From Galbula dea (lineage: Eukaryota > Chordata > Aves > Piciformes > Galbulidae): a stretch of 64,000 bases of DNA. Positions within the stretch are counted from its first letter, which is position 1, and every line of letters starts with the position of its first letter. The stretch covers positions 280,095 through 344,094 of the forward strand of contig VWZX01000778.1 of assembly GCA_013399015.1 (NCBI GenBank). The letters run 5' to 3'. Both the position numbers and the translations under genes were made by a program. Shown piece by piece: positions 21,621 to 34,500 of this stretch. A model generated the notes under the pieces. That model did no database searches, was not told where the DNA came from, and saw only the letters and a program-made list of their open reading frames with translations.

Positions 21621-24379
21621 GGTGCTGCAATCAGGTCACTACCTGAGCTGTTGGGAGTACAGCTGAGGGGAGTGTGTTCTCCTCTTGATATGCTGTTGAT
21701 TTATGCCTTAAACATCTCATTACCATTTATGAATTATACTCCCAAATCTCTCATGCATCCACGAGTACAGCGAACGATGTTTACTGCCATTCACCCTACC
21801 ACTGACTCCAGACAGCTGAAGGTTACAAAATCCTTGATGCAAGCAGCAGACCTTCCTTCCCATCGTGGAAAGCCAGCACTTGCAGAGGCCAAGCACACAT
21901 AGCTCACAGCTCCTGTCTCCTGACAAAACCAGCTGCTGAACTTTCTTCCCCTATTGCTCCCCAGACACAGCTTTAAGGTCAACACTGGCTCCATGGTCCC
22001 TGTCTAGCAGCTTCTCTCCTCGTCTCCTTCACCCCTGCAGCTCCCAGCCCATGAAAGGCAGATACAGTGTGGTCTTAACTCTATCCTAGTGGCAGAACAG
22101 AAGCATGGAAAGAAAAATATAGAGCTGTAAAAAGCAGGCATGCTGTGTGCAAGTGCCCTGTGAACAGGTGAGATGAGGGGAGTGATATATGGAGATGGGA
22201 CCTTCAGGAGCAGCTTAGCACTCAAGAAGAGGTGTTCTGTGCTGAAGGCATGCACAGAGAAAAGTGGTGCATGCCAAATCAGTGATGGGAGTGAGAGAGG
22301 TTCTTAAATGTCTGGGCTCTTCAAAGAATGTGATCTGCCTGCCAAGAGGAAACACCAGGGATCTGCTTCCAGCCCTAGAAAGTGTCACACAGAGTGGATT
22401 TTATCCTAGTTTATTGACTCAAAGCAAGGCCATCCCCAGGGCTCAGCCAAGGACAGGACCTCTCCAGAAGACAATCACTAAAGTATTGTTCAAGTGGTGA
22501 TGAGGCCTCTCAGATCCCCCCTGGGTAGAGGGCTTAAGCAGTCTGTTTTACAGAGGTATTGATACATAATGGAACAGAAAACCAACCCTTCAGGCACATC
22601 CTTTTGTTATTTTAAGAGGTTTCCGGCATCTAACTTTGTCCAGGTTTATCCAATTTTCTGGAGTTCAGAGAAGCAGTGACTCCAGCTGGCATGGGTGAGA
22701 ACTGCAGCTCCCAGAGCACCAGGGGCTTTGTGTCACAAGTGGATACTGATACACTGAATTTTGTTTAAGAATACATCAGAAATCATAGATTTTAGCCTCT
22801 TGCCTTTGCTCAGTAGAAGTCAGTACCAGAGAAGGAAGTCTCTGCTATCAGATTTGAGCTTTACTCCTTTTCCCCGTATTCCCCTTCCAAAGTCTGGACC
22901 TTCCCAAGTCAGGCTTGGTGCCTCTGTGAAACCAGGGAAAACAATTTGCAAAGACACTCAGAACATCAACAGCAAAAAGAAGGATTGGCCACTGAACTCC
23001 TGAGGCTACTGGCTAGTAAGGTTATCACTGGGCTGACCTTGCTAGTTTATAAATCTGAAACCTTCTGTTTTCCATGCTAATCACTAACCAGCACTGCCCA
23101 CTAAAGGAAGCTTCTGCCACAGAAATGAGCAGCTGCTGGGTCACAGCTGTCCTCCTTTATGCAGCTCTGCCAATGTCTTAATCCTCACCTAAGGGTCACA
23201 AGCTTTTGTTCATGTCCTCAAGCATCCTCTAAAATGCCACCAACTGTGCTCAATTGTATTTCAGCTCTTAAATATCAGAAAATGTTTAATGAAATGCAAA
23301 GCAACGTCACCGAATGCATTTCAGATACAATCTAAGTCAGGTCTCTAAATGTAGTACCTGTGACAATGGTACAGTCCCTTCTCCAAAACCTAAGAACACA
23401 GAAATGGTATGATTTATGGGTACCACAAAACTACACCCCCAAATTTATTGTACCAATACAAATTCACATCTCACACACCCACAGGCTGCAGTCCACTTAC
23501 CATTACCAAAAGAAACAGACAGGCATGTGCATGACAGGCACAGAAAATGCTTTAAAATTAGTGACTTGCTAAGACAACATCAGTACCATTTGTATGCTTT
23601 GAAGATGTAAATATCACCCACTGCTGAAATAGGTAAGAAAAGCCTCAAGTTCACATTAGACATCTCCCTGGGTGCTGCACCCTGCTCTCTGCAGAGACCC
23701 CCAGGGTGGAGGAACCATATTTACTCCCTGTGTAAATGCCCAAGTAGCAATTCCATATTCATTTTGTTCTCCTAGCTTATCTTCTCACAGCTCTGGAGTG
23801 CATTCTTCCTTATCTTGGAGACAAATGGCCTCCACAGAGAGCTCTAAACAGCAGAGCTATTTATCTGTTTGACATGTGTTTCCCTGTTTGTTTTCTCCAG
23901 CCTTGAGACAAGTGGGCTCAGGCTTTGACAATACTCAGCTGTGTCAACGGGGGAGGTTTGCCTGGTCCCTTCACTCCAGTGCTGTGAATCTATTTCTTTG
24001 CCATATTTATCATTTACTGTAGTAAATCAAGTCCAATCGATGCTTTCTTCTTCTGCTATAGAGCAAACTTTTCAGAAAGCTGGCTGGAATGAAAAAAGCC
24101 AGAGGGGAAAAGCAGAAATCAATTATTTAATCAATTCAGCTCTGTTTGTTTTTCTTTGGGGAAAGAAATGAAGAGGTGGCCATGTCCTGCAGGTGACACA
24201 GCCCCCATGAAATAACAGCAGGAAAAAAAGTTTTATCTGCTGCTAGTTACCAGCATTTCACTTGTTGCTTTTAACATCTTATTCTCAAAGAGCTACATGA
24301 ACAAGTGTCTCCCTAACATAAGCACATCTCCATTCTTTCAGAGCCAACTCCTGGATACAAGGTCCTGTCCCTCTCTATG

Positions 24380-24393
24380 CACACACACACACA
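24380..24393. repeat. (CA)n microsatellite, 7 units
   Basis: Perfect CA dinucleotide run. A second one of the same length lies 128 bp further on. Confidence 0.9.
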
Positions 24394-24507
24394 TCATGTT
24401 GCCTTCTTAGTCCTGCCAAGTAGCGGAGCCAAGGCTTGAGAGCATCAGATTTTCCTTGGTTCTCACTCACCAGAGCTCTGTTACACTGCTCAAGACAGCA
24501 GGGCTGG

Positions 24508-24521
24508 CACACACACACACA
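24508..24521. repeat. (CA)n microsatellite, 7 units
   Basis: Perfect CA run, the partner of the one at 24380-24393. Confidence 0.9.
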
Positions 24522-26812
24522 AACAGGGCCTGCAGATCCACCTCCTGCTCTTCTTGGCAGTAGCAGCACTCCAGGCAGCAGCCAGGATGGAGAGCAGACT
24601 CCCCTGAGGCCTCGGGCAGGAATCCAGGCTGCTGCTGTTCACTTACCCAGGGAGAGAGAGCAGCTTTCTGTAAGGACAGCTCACAAACAGCTCTCTGAGG
24701 ATGTGGGGCTGGGAATGGGACCTCGCCTTGAATCTGGATAGGAATGGAGGTCGGTGCTGTCCCAAGGACTGTCTGCTGCAGTAGAGAAGTGTCAGGACAT
24801 CAACTGGAGCCATCTTTCCATGGCTTTGGGGCAGCTCTGCACCACTGCCACAGCATAACAGGACAAAGGCTTTGTTTAGCCTAAGTCTCTATTAATATAA
24901 AGTTAACTGATTAACAAGACATTAAACAAATTATATTTCCAGCTTAGTTTTGTTTCCCCCAAACAAAAAACTCCATACACCTTCGACAACCTGCCTTCCC
25001 CTCCTCCAGCAAAAAGCCACAGCTCTTCCCCTCTTAGCCATAGCTCATATTCAGATTTATTTTCAGCAGGAATTTTATCCTATTTTTATTTTATTTTAAC
25101 TGCAGTTCTGTTCCTTTGTTTCTGGTTACAAGGATGAACAACAAGTGAAAGTATTGGCTGTGCTACAAAGTGAATTTGGGTGAATGGTACATGGAGGGGC
25201 ACTAGAAACAAGAATTTCAAAACCAACTGAGTGGGCTACACATCTTGAGTTCCTCATATACCAACTGATGTCCAGCCTGGAAAACCTGCACAACAGTTCC
25301 CATGGATCCATCCAAACAGCTCCTCTACAGAAATATAACTCCTTACTGGAGTTCGCTCACTCCTTTCAGAACCCACTGAAGCTTACAGGACTGAGTGGGG
25401 TGGTGAGGGATTGGGGTTTTTTTTTTTTGTTTTCCTGTGTTTTTGGTTCAGGAAGCCTCAGTTTTAGACAAACAAGATTACAGAACTCTTCTTTTAAAAG
25501 TGTCTGTGTTCTTTCTGGAGAAGCAGGGCTTCTCTTTCATACAGACATTGCTCGTCCTGAGCTCTGGATATGCTGGATGACAGTCACAGGTAAAATTCTT
25601 ACCACCCCATATGGAAAAACTTCCCAGCACACCACTACAAAGGTCACATAAAATTTCTATCAATCAATATATGACAATGAACATTTGTTACCAGCTCCAC
25701 AACCAGTAAACATCACATTCTGCAAAAAGGTGATGATGAATCTCAGCAGAAAGGGGAAGAAACCTGGGAATGGGATGAAGCCTGAGGGCACATGACACCA
25801 CAGCACACTTCCCCAAGACAAACATGCAGAGGAATGTTAAGGGCAGAAACAGAAGGAAAAACAACACTGCAGGGAGCAGACACCAGTATGTTTTTGGAGG
25901 CAGAAACAGCTCAACTGTCCTGGGTCTCAAAGGTGAGGACACTAATGACATTGAAGTTATCTGGGAGTGAACATCTGTGTGCAGGACATACTCACCTGGC
26001 ATTTGCTGTGGCATTACTGTATGGACACAGAGGAGGTTTACACCCTAACTGGTTAACCCAGGCAGATGGAAAAGGCTCATGAATGGCATAAAGAAACCAT
26101 GCTTTTGGGCATGCAAAGAACAAAAAGACTAACTAAAGAGGTTGTCATCACTCCAGAAGAGGCAGCCCTACTACTAAGCAGTTCTGTTGGAAAAGAGAGG
26201 AACATTGTCCTCAACAGTCTGCCACAAAACAGGAGAATAGAGAAGAAAAAAGAAAAAGATCTATTACAAATACCTATCAGATTTCACAATCTGCATTTCC
26301 TCACTTGTACTAAGCAGCTTTCTCCAGCCCAGGTTCAGCTGAAGGAAGTTGCAGAGTTCACACCTGTGTTTGGTGAGAGAGAGTAGGGTTAAGTTTTTTG
26401 TCTTAAGCACATTTTTTCCCCCTCTCTCAGGCATATGCTGCATAATTGCAGCTCCAGTGTAGATTTTATTGCTAGCATTTAGAAGAGTAAGTGCTCACTG
26501 ACATGCAAGATGGGAAAGGTTCCTCCCCTGGGGAACAGAACACAGAGAATGATTAAGCAACCGGTGGGTATTTAAGAACATAAAAAATACTGGCAGATCA
26601 GGGTTGCAGTTCTCACTGAACAGGAGTCAGCACAGAACAGAGCTAGCCTGCTCCCTTCCAGCAGGGTGTAGCATTGATGAAGAGTAAGTCTAAGTTTAGG
26701 ATTTTTACAGTTTTTAAATATAAGAAGGTTGAAAAGTTCCTCCTCCAGAGGCATGAGCTAGGTGCTCCTGTTTTGTCCAACTGCTGAACAAAACCTGTTG
26801 GTCTACATCCCA

Positions 26813-26872
26813 AATCATAGAATGGCTTAGGTTGGAAGGGATCTTAAAGATCATCTAGCTCCAACCCCCCTG
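26813..26872 (-). mobile_element. Short CR1 3' terminal fragment
   Basis: Sixty bases reading AATCATAGAATGGCTTAGGT then TGGAAGGGATCTTAAAGATC and CTAGCTCCAACCCCCC, the complement of a CR1 3' end. Only the extreme 3' terminus inserted or survives. It lies about 310 bp beyond the presumed SHQ1 poly(A) signal. Confidence 0.85.
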
Positions 26873-27184
26873 ACCATCCTTCTGTAGAGACTGAATACCA
26901 GCATATAAATTTGTAGTAGCCACCTGATTCCAAGAATCTACAGTTAACAGAAATTAGCCCAAAATATATTGACTGACTAGATTATTTTAATGTTAGAAAA
27001 ACAAAATGGAGCAAATAAGGTGGCCAAAGCTACATGACAGACTAGTAACAAAGCCAGGTCTAGACAGCACAGGTTTGCTTTCAGTCCTGTACTGAAGATC
27101 ACCGAACCATGTTTTTTCATTTTGGTTAATGTTACTGTGGTAACATTAAGAGCATACACAAAGAAATAATTCCAATTTCTCTTC
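26873..27184. other. Short spacer between the CR1 tail and the SHQ1 3' end
   Basis: AT-rich, with an alternative minus-strand ATTAAA near 26987 that could serve as a more distal SHQ1 poly(A) signal. Nothing else seen. Confidence 0.5.
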
Positions 27185-27190
27185 TTTAAT
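27185..27190 (-). terminator. Candidate polyadenylation signal ATTAAA for SHQ1
   Basis: The plus strand reads TTTAAT, so the sense strand carries ATTAAA, the commonest variant of the poly(A) hexamer. It lies about 690 nt past the SHQ1 stop and has GU-rich sequence downstream. A second ATTAAA occurs about 200 bp further on, near 26987. Only transcript ends can decide between them. Confidence 0.4.
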
Positions 27191-27879
27191 GATCAACAGC
27201 AGTGTCCACATGTGGAAACAGTTCAAAAACAGCACAAAAGAATAAATACATGACAAAACTGTTGAAATAACTTACATTAGTACTGCAGAAATATGAGCTA
27301 TAACCCTTCTAATCTTGCACTGATGGAGAAATTTCCTTTTTGTACAAAAAATAGAAATATTTACATATTTTAAAACAATTTGTCAGCACTATTTAGACTT
27401 TTAAAGTTATAACCATTCCTTCTGAAGTGGTTAGCTATTAAGCATTTTAAAATTTCAATGTCATAAACAAGCTTATATAAACACAGTAAGAATATTTGTC
27501 AAGTAAATCCCAACAGCTAAAAGGTAACTGCAATGATGCCACAACTCCTTTCAGTTCTGTTTGATTAGGTGCTCATTCTGCTACCGAGTAAGTTCAATGA
27601 AAACTGCTTCTAGAGGTTTACTGAAATTATGCATTCCCAGATGCAGAGCTCAAATGTGAAACTGCTGAATCTGAGAAGAAAAACAAAAATCTCCCTGTGA
27701 GGGTATTTATCATACAGTCATATCAATTCTTTTCAAAGCAGTTTTCTCCTCCAAACTGTCATCACAACAAAGAAGAAAAACATCAGCTTCTTTCAGCAGC
27801 CCAGGATAGCCTTGGGAACACCTCATTACAGCAACAAGCTGTGTTGCTGGTAGGTCACACCGTGTTCTAACATGGTCTT
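27185..27879 (-). other. SHQ1: Probable SHQ1 3' untranslated region
   Basis: Reading the minus strand from the TAA, there is no further SHQ1-like frame. The first reasonable polyadenylation hexamer I see is ATTAAA at 27185-27190. It is followed 15-35 nt downstream by TTTCTTTGTGTATGCT, a plausible U/GU-rich downstream element. A 3' UTR of about 0.7 kb would be ordinary. No canonical AATAAA was seen on the minus strand between the stop codon and this point. The end is inferred, and another site further down is possible. Confidence 0.5.
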
Positions 27880-28528
27880 TTACTCCTCATCTTCATTTGT
27901 GCTGCAGAGGAAAAGCAATGGGTTTGTCTTTGAAGGCACCTCCAAGAAATTTCCCTTCCCAGTACTATCTTTTGAAGGGCTGTCAGGTTCAGATACAGAG
28001 TTTTCCTCTTGTTCCTGTAAAATGCAGCTCACAGTAGCCAATTCCTCAGGCTGTTCTGAAAGTCTAATTGCAGTGTGCATTTGCTTTTCTAATTCTTCTA
28101 TCAGGTTCCCAGGAACAGATGTAGATTGCAAAGAAACCCCTGATTTTTCATCACAAACCTCAAACGTCGAAGTGTTTGTGCCCTGCCTTAATCCATTACA
28201 GTCAGTAAGTGGAGCTGTCCTCTCCTCTTCAAGAGTGCCTTGTAAAGAATTTATTTTCCCATCTTCACTGGTTGAGGACTCTTGCTCATCTGAATCAGAG
28301 CCTTCTGTCTCAGATGATGAAGTACTGCTTGATTCTTCAGAGTCACTTGTCTCCGACTCAGAGGAAGGCAGCTGTTGCTTGGAAACTGTGCCAGCAGCTT
28401 TTAACATGCTCTCTTCCTCTTGTACCAGCACTGCTGCTGCTTCCAGCTCCTCTAGTTCAAACCCTAAGTGGGATTTAGCAAGTGTGGTTTTCTGCAAGGA
28501 TTCAGAGAGCGCAGCCAACTTTTTTGAC
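27880..28528 (-). CDS. SHQ1: SHQ1 terminal coding exon: helical end of the domain plus acidic Ser-rich tail, with stop codon
   Basis: The acceptor is CTGTTAAAG|GTCAAA. The first G completes a lysine codon begun as AA in the previous exon, giving the expected WIQKTKSKKLAAL junction. There are 215 further residues, then TAA at 27880-27882. Residues 1-46 of the exon are predicted helix and conserved in the family (KSHLGFELEELEAAAVLVQE). Residues 55-90 (about 28258-28365) are almost entirely Ser, Glu, Asp and Thr, with many S-x-x-E/D sites of the kind casein kinase 2 uses. The rest is low-conservation tail with an IEELEKQMHTAIRLSEQ helix near the middle. In known SHQ1 proteins this tail is disordered and variable in length. 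A 220-codon plus-strand frame covers the exon and is treated as a shadow. Confidence 0.95.
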
Positions 28529-31500
28529 CTTTAACAGAGAACAAGATATATTCTTTAACTTTGCAAACAGAACTTTCCCACTTGACAACAAGAACACAAA
28601 TCTGAAACATTTCTAACTATTCACTTGGTTTGCAAGAAACTTCCCATTGTGATTGTAAAAGTAAATGCTACAGGAAAAAAAATCCTAAGCATTTACAAGT
28701 ACTGTTATTTTGGATAACTTCTCCCAGAAGGCTAGACAACATCCCACTGAAAGTAACACTTTCAGGAAAGACATCACTGCTCTGATGTTACAGCAGTAAC
28801 AGAAAATGATCTCCAAACAAACCTTTTCAGGATTGCTGTCTGTAGCAGTGAACTCTGCAGTATGTGGCTTGATGGATTAAGTTTATATGCAGCCAAATCA
28901 TTTCGGTTTTATTACCCTTCCAGCTATGTCTGTTAAATGCAGATGAACAGGCAGATCATAGATGATCAGGCCCATCCCAGTGATACATTCTCCTCCTTTT
29001 ACAGCTACCTTGGTGCACTCATGATAGCAAAGGTGTTCAATACTCTGCAGATGTGTTTTACCTTTCGCCTGTAACTCAGTTGAAATATAATACCACAGAA
29101 ATAGCAAGACCATTTAGAGAAACACCTCTAAATGCAGGCATGCTACACAGGCTTCAAATGTTTGATACAGCCATTATCCATTTCCCCAAGTGTTCTGAAG
29201 TCAGCACATGCTTTACCAGAAAGTCCATCATGGATTTATAAAGAGAGAGAACAACCAGCAAAAGAGTGCCTTAAAATGGAGGGGTGGGGGGCAGAGGGGA
29301 AAAAGGGTATAAAATAATCAACATACATCCTGTTTCTTGTTGTAGAGTTTTGCCTCAGACTATCAATCAACTTTTCACCACTTCCTGCAACAGCAGGTCT
29401 ACTATAAATCCTGCAGTAACTGACTGGGTTTCATTTCCTCTGCCAAACCTGCTAACCTGCAAGGCATGACACACTGACACTGGAGCAAGTAGCTGATAAT
29501 GTAATACATGACTCCTGCGAGGCAAAAGTTAAAGTGCTTGTTCTCTCAGTTGAATGATTTTAAAGATCTTTATATTCTATTTCCCACGGGGCATAATTAC
29601 TGAGTATAACAGACTCTTCATTCCTCCTTCCCCCACCCAAAGGAATTGTATTTAAAAGTGGGGGATGGGAAATTTAATGCAGCTTCTTACACATTCTACA
29701 GAGATAGTACAACATTTAAAAGCTGAACTTGGATAAAACACTAAACTTCCTTAGTTCAACCCACAGATTAGAAAACTAAGTGTTCCCCAGAAGCAACTGA
29801 AGCAGCAGAGAACAATTTATATTTGTAAGATATTTAAATCTCAAGCTAAGAATTAAAGCACAACATTGTCCTAGTGGCCTCCAATATCATCACAGGTACC
29901 AAATTTTAAAAAGCTGATTACTTTATTGTATTTTTTTGCTTTCTGATAATATATTTCCGTTGTATTTTTGTCAAGAACTTGAATTTTTTTATTCTCAAGT
30001 TATGGAGGATTTGAGAAATTGCCAACCTAATTGGGAACAAAGAAGGCATTCTCTCTGCTGCATAGGTAAAAAGAATCTTAGAATCATAGAAAGAAGCAGC
30101 AGCCAAGCAATGCACAGAAGAGTTCATGAAGCCTTGCAGTTAAGGTGCTAACAAAACAACTGGCTTGCAGGGAAATCTGCTTCCTGAACACTTTGGTGAG
30201 AAGCTGCTTTATACCCAGAGTCACAAGAGGTCATCTGCCTTTCAGAAAGCATTTTGCTTTGCTCTTGAAAGTCTCTTGCCTTACTTATAACTATAGGTAT
30301 GTAGATGTTCCCCTCTCCCCTGTGAGAGCTGTTAATAACATGAAGGTACAATCCTTTTTCGTCTCCTAATGCCTGACAATCCACAAGAATACTATGAGCT
30401 CCAACAGCTAAATGTGCCCTGTGACAGAGAACACTTTCTCATACCCATTTTATTTGTAGTTCCTTTTAATTTCATTGGCAGCCATGAGCAACTAAGTGTA
30501 GGCACAAATATTTCCTCTGGTGATACATCTTTGGCTCCGGCTACCTCAGTCTCCCCCTACCTGTTTTACTTCTGCCGTTATAGATAGAAAATCAATTTTG
30601 AAAGTCCAATTTGTCGTCACATCTATCATGTCTGTCACTTTGTTTCCTAATCCTATATGTATTTTTTCTGGCTTTTCCCATCTTTCTGCTGTTCTAATTT
30701 TTCATGTGTATTTTTCCTGCTAGATACTCTAAGTCCTTGAAATCACTTACATAAAGTCCTCTCCTCTCTCACTATTCCCTTTTAATGCTGTTACTACTTG
30801 ATTCACATACCCAAGGTGTTAAGGGGGTGCACAGGATGATGTACTTTCTGGCATTAACAAATACCTCACTGCACTTCAGATTACTTAATGACAAGTATTA
30901 AAGGAAGAAAATATACAGTGATATATTAATTTGACTCAACACACATTATGTCATTAAGTCAGATTGGTACTACTAACACAAGAAACAGCCTCTGTAAAGC
31001 AGAAACTGTTTGGTGAGTCTATACACAAATGCATTTTTATCCTTAAGTTCAAAGAGAATGAATGAAAAGGCTGGTGCCAGACAGCTACAGCCAAAATTCC
31101 ATCCTATTGGAGAACTCTAAAACTGCAGATGGCACTCCTGGTTTGAAAATCTTGGGTTAATTCCTTCCAAGTCAGCAAGATACACTACAAGGTGCGGACA
31201 ATAAGTGATTTCACAAACCACCTCTGGCTTCAAGTTTCACATAGTCCTTTTTCCAAAAAGTTTTGATAGAATTCCTGAGAGAGGACATGCTTTTTGTCTT
31301 TACAAAGGCTTACAGGGGAAAAACCCTTTGATTAAACAGCCTGCTCTTCCCTTCTAACAGGAACAGCACAGATACTCTGCTCAGATGGGTAAATGCCTGC
31401 CACAGGCCAACAGTTTCATCTATCCTCTTAACATCTACAACTGCCTTACTTCAGCTCTGTCACACAGTGGTCCCATGGAGCAGGGGGACTGCCAACACCA

Positions 31501-34500
31501 CACACACAGCCCAAGAACTCCTAAGCAGCGTGTTTCAGGGAAGGGCAAGGGATGCAGACTTCATGTAGATCTGCACAATCTTCTTTCTCTTTGCACCTGT
31601 CCAAGGGCCTACCAGCATTACAACTAGGTATTAGTCCGTCTATGTTAAAGCAACTATCTAATTTCAAGAACTGAGTTTCAGGACTGCATTTAACATCAGC
31701 CTTAAGAAAAGGTGGCAGCACTCTGGACAAAACCCAAGGCAAACAGCATAAAAATCAGAGCATGGAAATGCTTTCAAGGGGAGACTGTGGGTCTCTGAGC
31801 TAATGATTTCCCTAGCTGAAAGATAAGCAACAAAAATGAGATGATATGTATTAGAGGCTTGTAGTAAACAGGTCCTGCTGTTTCCAAAGTCTTTTGAGTA
31901 GTGTTTTAGTGATTAGACAGCAAATACTTTAATTTTTCAAGTATGATTAATGGAATCTCATGATTACTTTAAGACATGCTCATTCAGTATGCACATTTGC
32001 AGTAATGATATCTTATTATTATGGTAATAGTGTTCTTACATAAACATGCATAATAGGCTTTAAAGGTGCTACACATGATAATTATTAGTTATCAAGATGC
32101 CAGTTGCTTAAGGAAAATGTTTAATTACAGGTTAAACCAATCAGATGCATGTTTTGTTTCATGCATAGCTTTGGGGAACAGATAACCACAGAGGCATCTC
32201 AGGGCTTGTCCATGTAGTCTGGAATTAAAAATTTCAAGACAAAACTACTGTAATCATTGTCCAGGCACAGAAGAGTTTCCTTATATGATAGAAGAAGAAA
32301 AAAACTTGTTCCACAGATCTCAGATAATAAAAGAGTAACACTGGGGTGAAAAGAGCAAAGAATCAAAGGAGATTTAGCAAATAAAGGGAGATAGATAAAA
32401 CAAGTGGGGAAAAAAAAGATTATGGAAAGAGGAAAGGGAAATCATTACAGGTTTACTGCAAATCCCACCTGTGGCAGCATGAAGAGAATAGATGGTGATG
32501 GGGACCGACTGCAGGACACAACTTCTCCAGTTACAGACTAATGCTCTTACGAGCTCCAGTTCTACCTTCTGTTCCAAGGAGGAAAGAGAGCACTAGGATC
32601 TAAGGAATCAGGATAGCTGTTATCTCCAGAATACGAAGCTACCAGAAAACTGTCTCATAGAAGACATACATTAGGGATTTGATTGTTTCCAAGGAAGATT
32701 TAACATAACTTAAAGGAAGCACAAAAATCAGCCTAGGCAGAGAGAGAAAAATAAATGCAGTACTTGTGGGATGCATCCAGCCACACAACCCTCTACTTTT
32801 TCCCAAACATTAAACTAAAAATAATTATGCTTTTCTGTGTAATGTCCATCAGTCGGAAATAGCACTAACAAAAGGAAAAGGTTAAGAGAAAAAGTGTTAA
32901 TAGGCCAGGCCTTTCCATCTGCCTGGTGGTTGCCTTACATCCAACTCTCCTGCTTTAGCAGTTTAACTATGGTAAAAAACAAGTTAAAGGAAACTTGAAA
33001 ATATGAAAATCAGCATTCTGCTCCTCATTCTGCAAGATAGGTGGCACTGTATACTTCATGGCATGGGAGTTACAGATCTAGAACACTGCAGAGTATGTGC
33101 AAACATAGGAGTAAGTAGCCAAATTGGTAGCAGAGCCTCTCAAAGCAGGAGTCAGGAACATTTCATTATGGTATGAGAAGTGACTTTCCTTATACAGGCA
33201 CAAGCTCTAGCTTGCAATAGAAGGATTATTTCTACTGTCTCAAGTTTGGCCTTGTGTTTCACAGACGTACACAAACACCTGCTTTTCTTTACACAGTGTA
33301 AACTAGGTGTAAGACAGCAAAACATAACAATTCTCTCATTATCCAACCCATCTCAATCACAATCAAGTCAGTGTAAAGCACACGAGCACTGTCATGGCAG
33401 ATAGAGCTTTCCTGTCCAAGCACAACACACAAGCTACAAAGCATGGGAATCTGTACATCAAGAACATTGACAACAGCTTTAGTTACCAGCCTGGTGTTTG
33501 AATGTGACCTAGCTGGTCCTGGACACAAGCTGGAGCCTAACTAATCTTGGAATCAACTAAAGGCTTGCTATATTATGTTGTTTGAACATGATCAGGGTGT
33601 ATTCACTATGTTACAATGGGAATTGGTCCTCCCTGCTCAAAGTTCTCTCACTTGGCTTTACAGGGCTGACAAGCTCTGTTTCAAATGTAAAACACTTCAT
33701 GTTAATTATCTTTAAGCCTTACAGGCAAGATAAACAAGTCTCAAAGAGACAGCAGACACTTCAAGTGCAGACCTGCCTCTGTAGTATAGTAGGTTCCACC
33801 AAATATGAAAATGGGCCTGTCTCATAGCCAAGCAGCCATCCCCTTTTAAGCCTACAGTTCCTTCAGATGCAGTCAAATACAAACTAGCAGCATGCTGTGC
33901 TACTCAGCAGGGCTGACAAACACTAAAAAAGGGCAGTTATTTAACTTATCTCCACTCAGCAGGAGCTCTGGACACATCAGATCTATCTAATAGCAAAGCT
34001 GTTGCTTTAAGCAAAAGGCTTTCTGTCTGCTGGATGGGAAGGTATTCCCACCTGCCTTAATTTTATACATTTACTGTATGAGAAGCTACCAAGTTTAAGG
34101 AGAAAGTGTCAGTCCATATTTAAACTGCTTTTCTCAACAAAGCCTGGCAAAACACACAGACTTGGGAAAGTTTCACAGACACCCTCTTTCTTAGATAAAA
34201 CAGATATGATAACAAGCAATACAACTTAGCCAAGAGTATAACTACTTAAAATGTGTTCCATATTACATACCTGGCAACACTGCTTACTATTTCCCACAAT
34301 TATTCTTTTAGCCAGAGGCACCTTAATAATTAAGACCATTACAGAGTTAATATTATCTCAGACATCACCAGACATTATCCCAAAGTACAGTCTCAGCAGG
34401 TCAGATAGAGAAGATGCGTAAATTCAGTATCTGCAAGACACTGAAGTGTCACCATAAGGGACAATGAAATTTTCTGCTCTGCCACAAGACTGGTTGAAGA

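Larger units (their letters stand above)
21621..26812. other. Intergenic, no gene seen
   Basis: Unique DNA with two CA microsatellites near 24.4-24.5 kb. Frames such as 25184-25651 on the plus strand have no recognisable product. Confidence 0.55.

Noticed and set aside
25728..25790. Possible box C/D snoRNA (GTGATGATGA ... CCTGAGG)
   Set aside because: No terminal stem between the flanks, no internal C'/D' boxes and not inside a known host intron.
27872..28534. 220-codon plus-strand frame covering the SHQ1 terminal exon
   Set aside because: It is antisense to a clearly recognised coding exon and nearly the same length. The Ser/Glu/Leu codon mix of the sense strand rarely produces stop complements, so an open antisense frame is expected. 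No start context or domain supports it.
30070..30095. GAATCTTAGAATCATAGAA, CR1-tail-like words
   Set aside because: Only about 20 bp and simple in composition, with no adjoining CR1 body.
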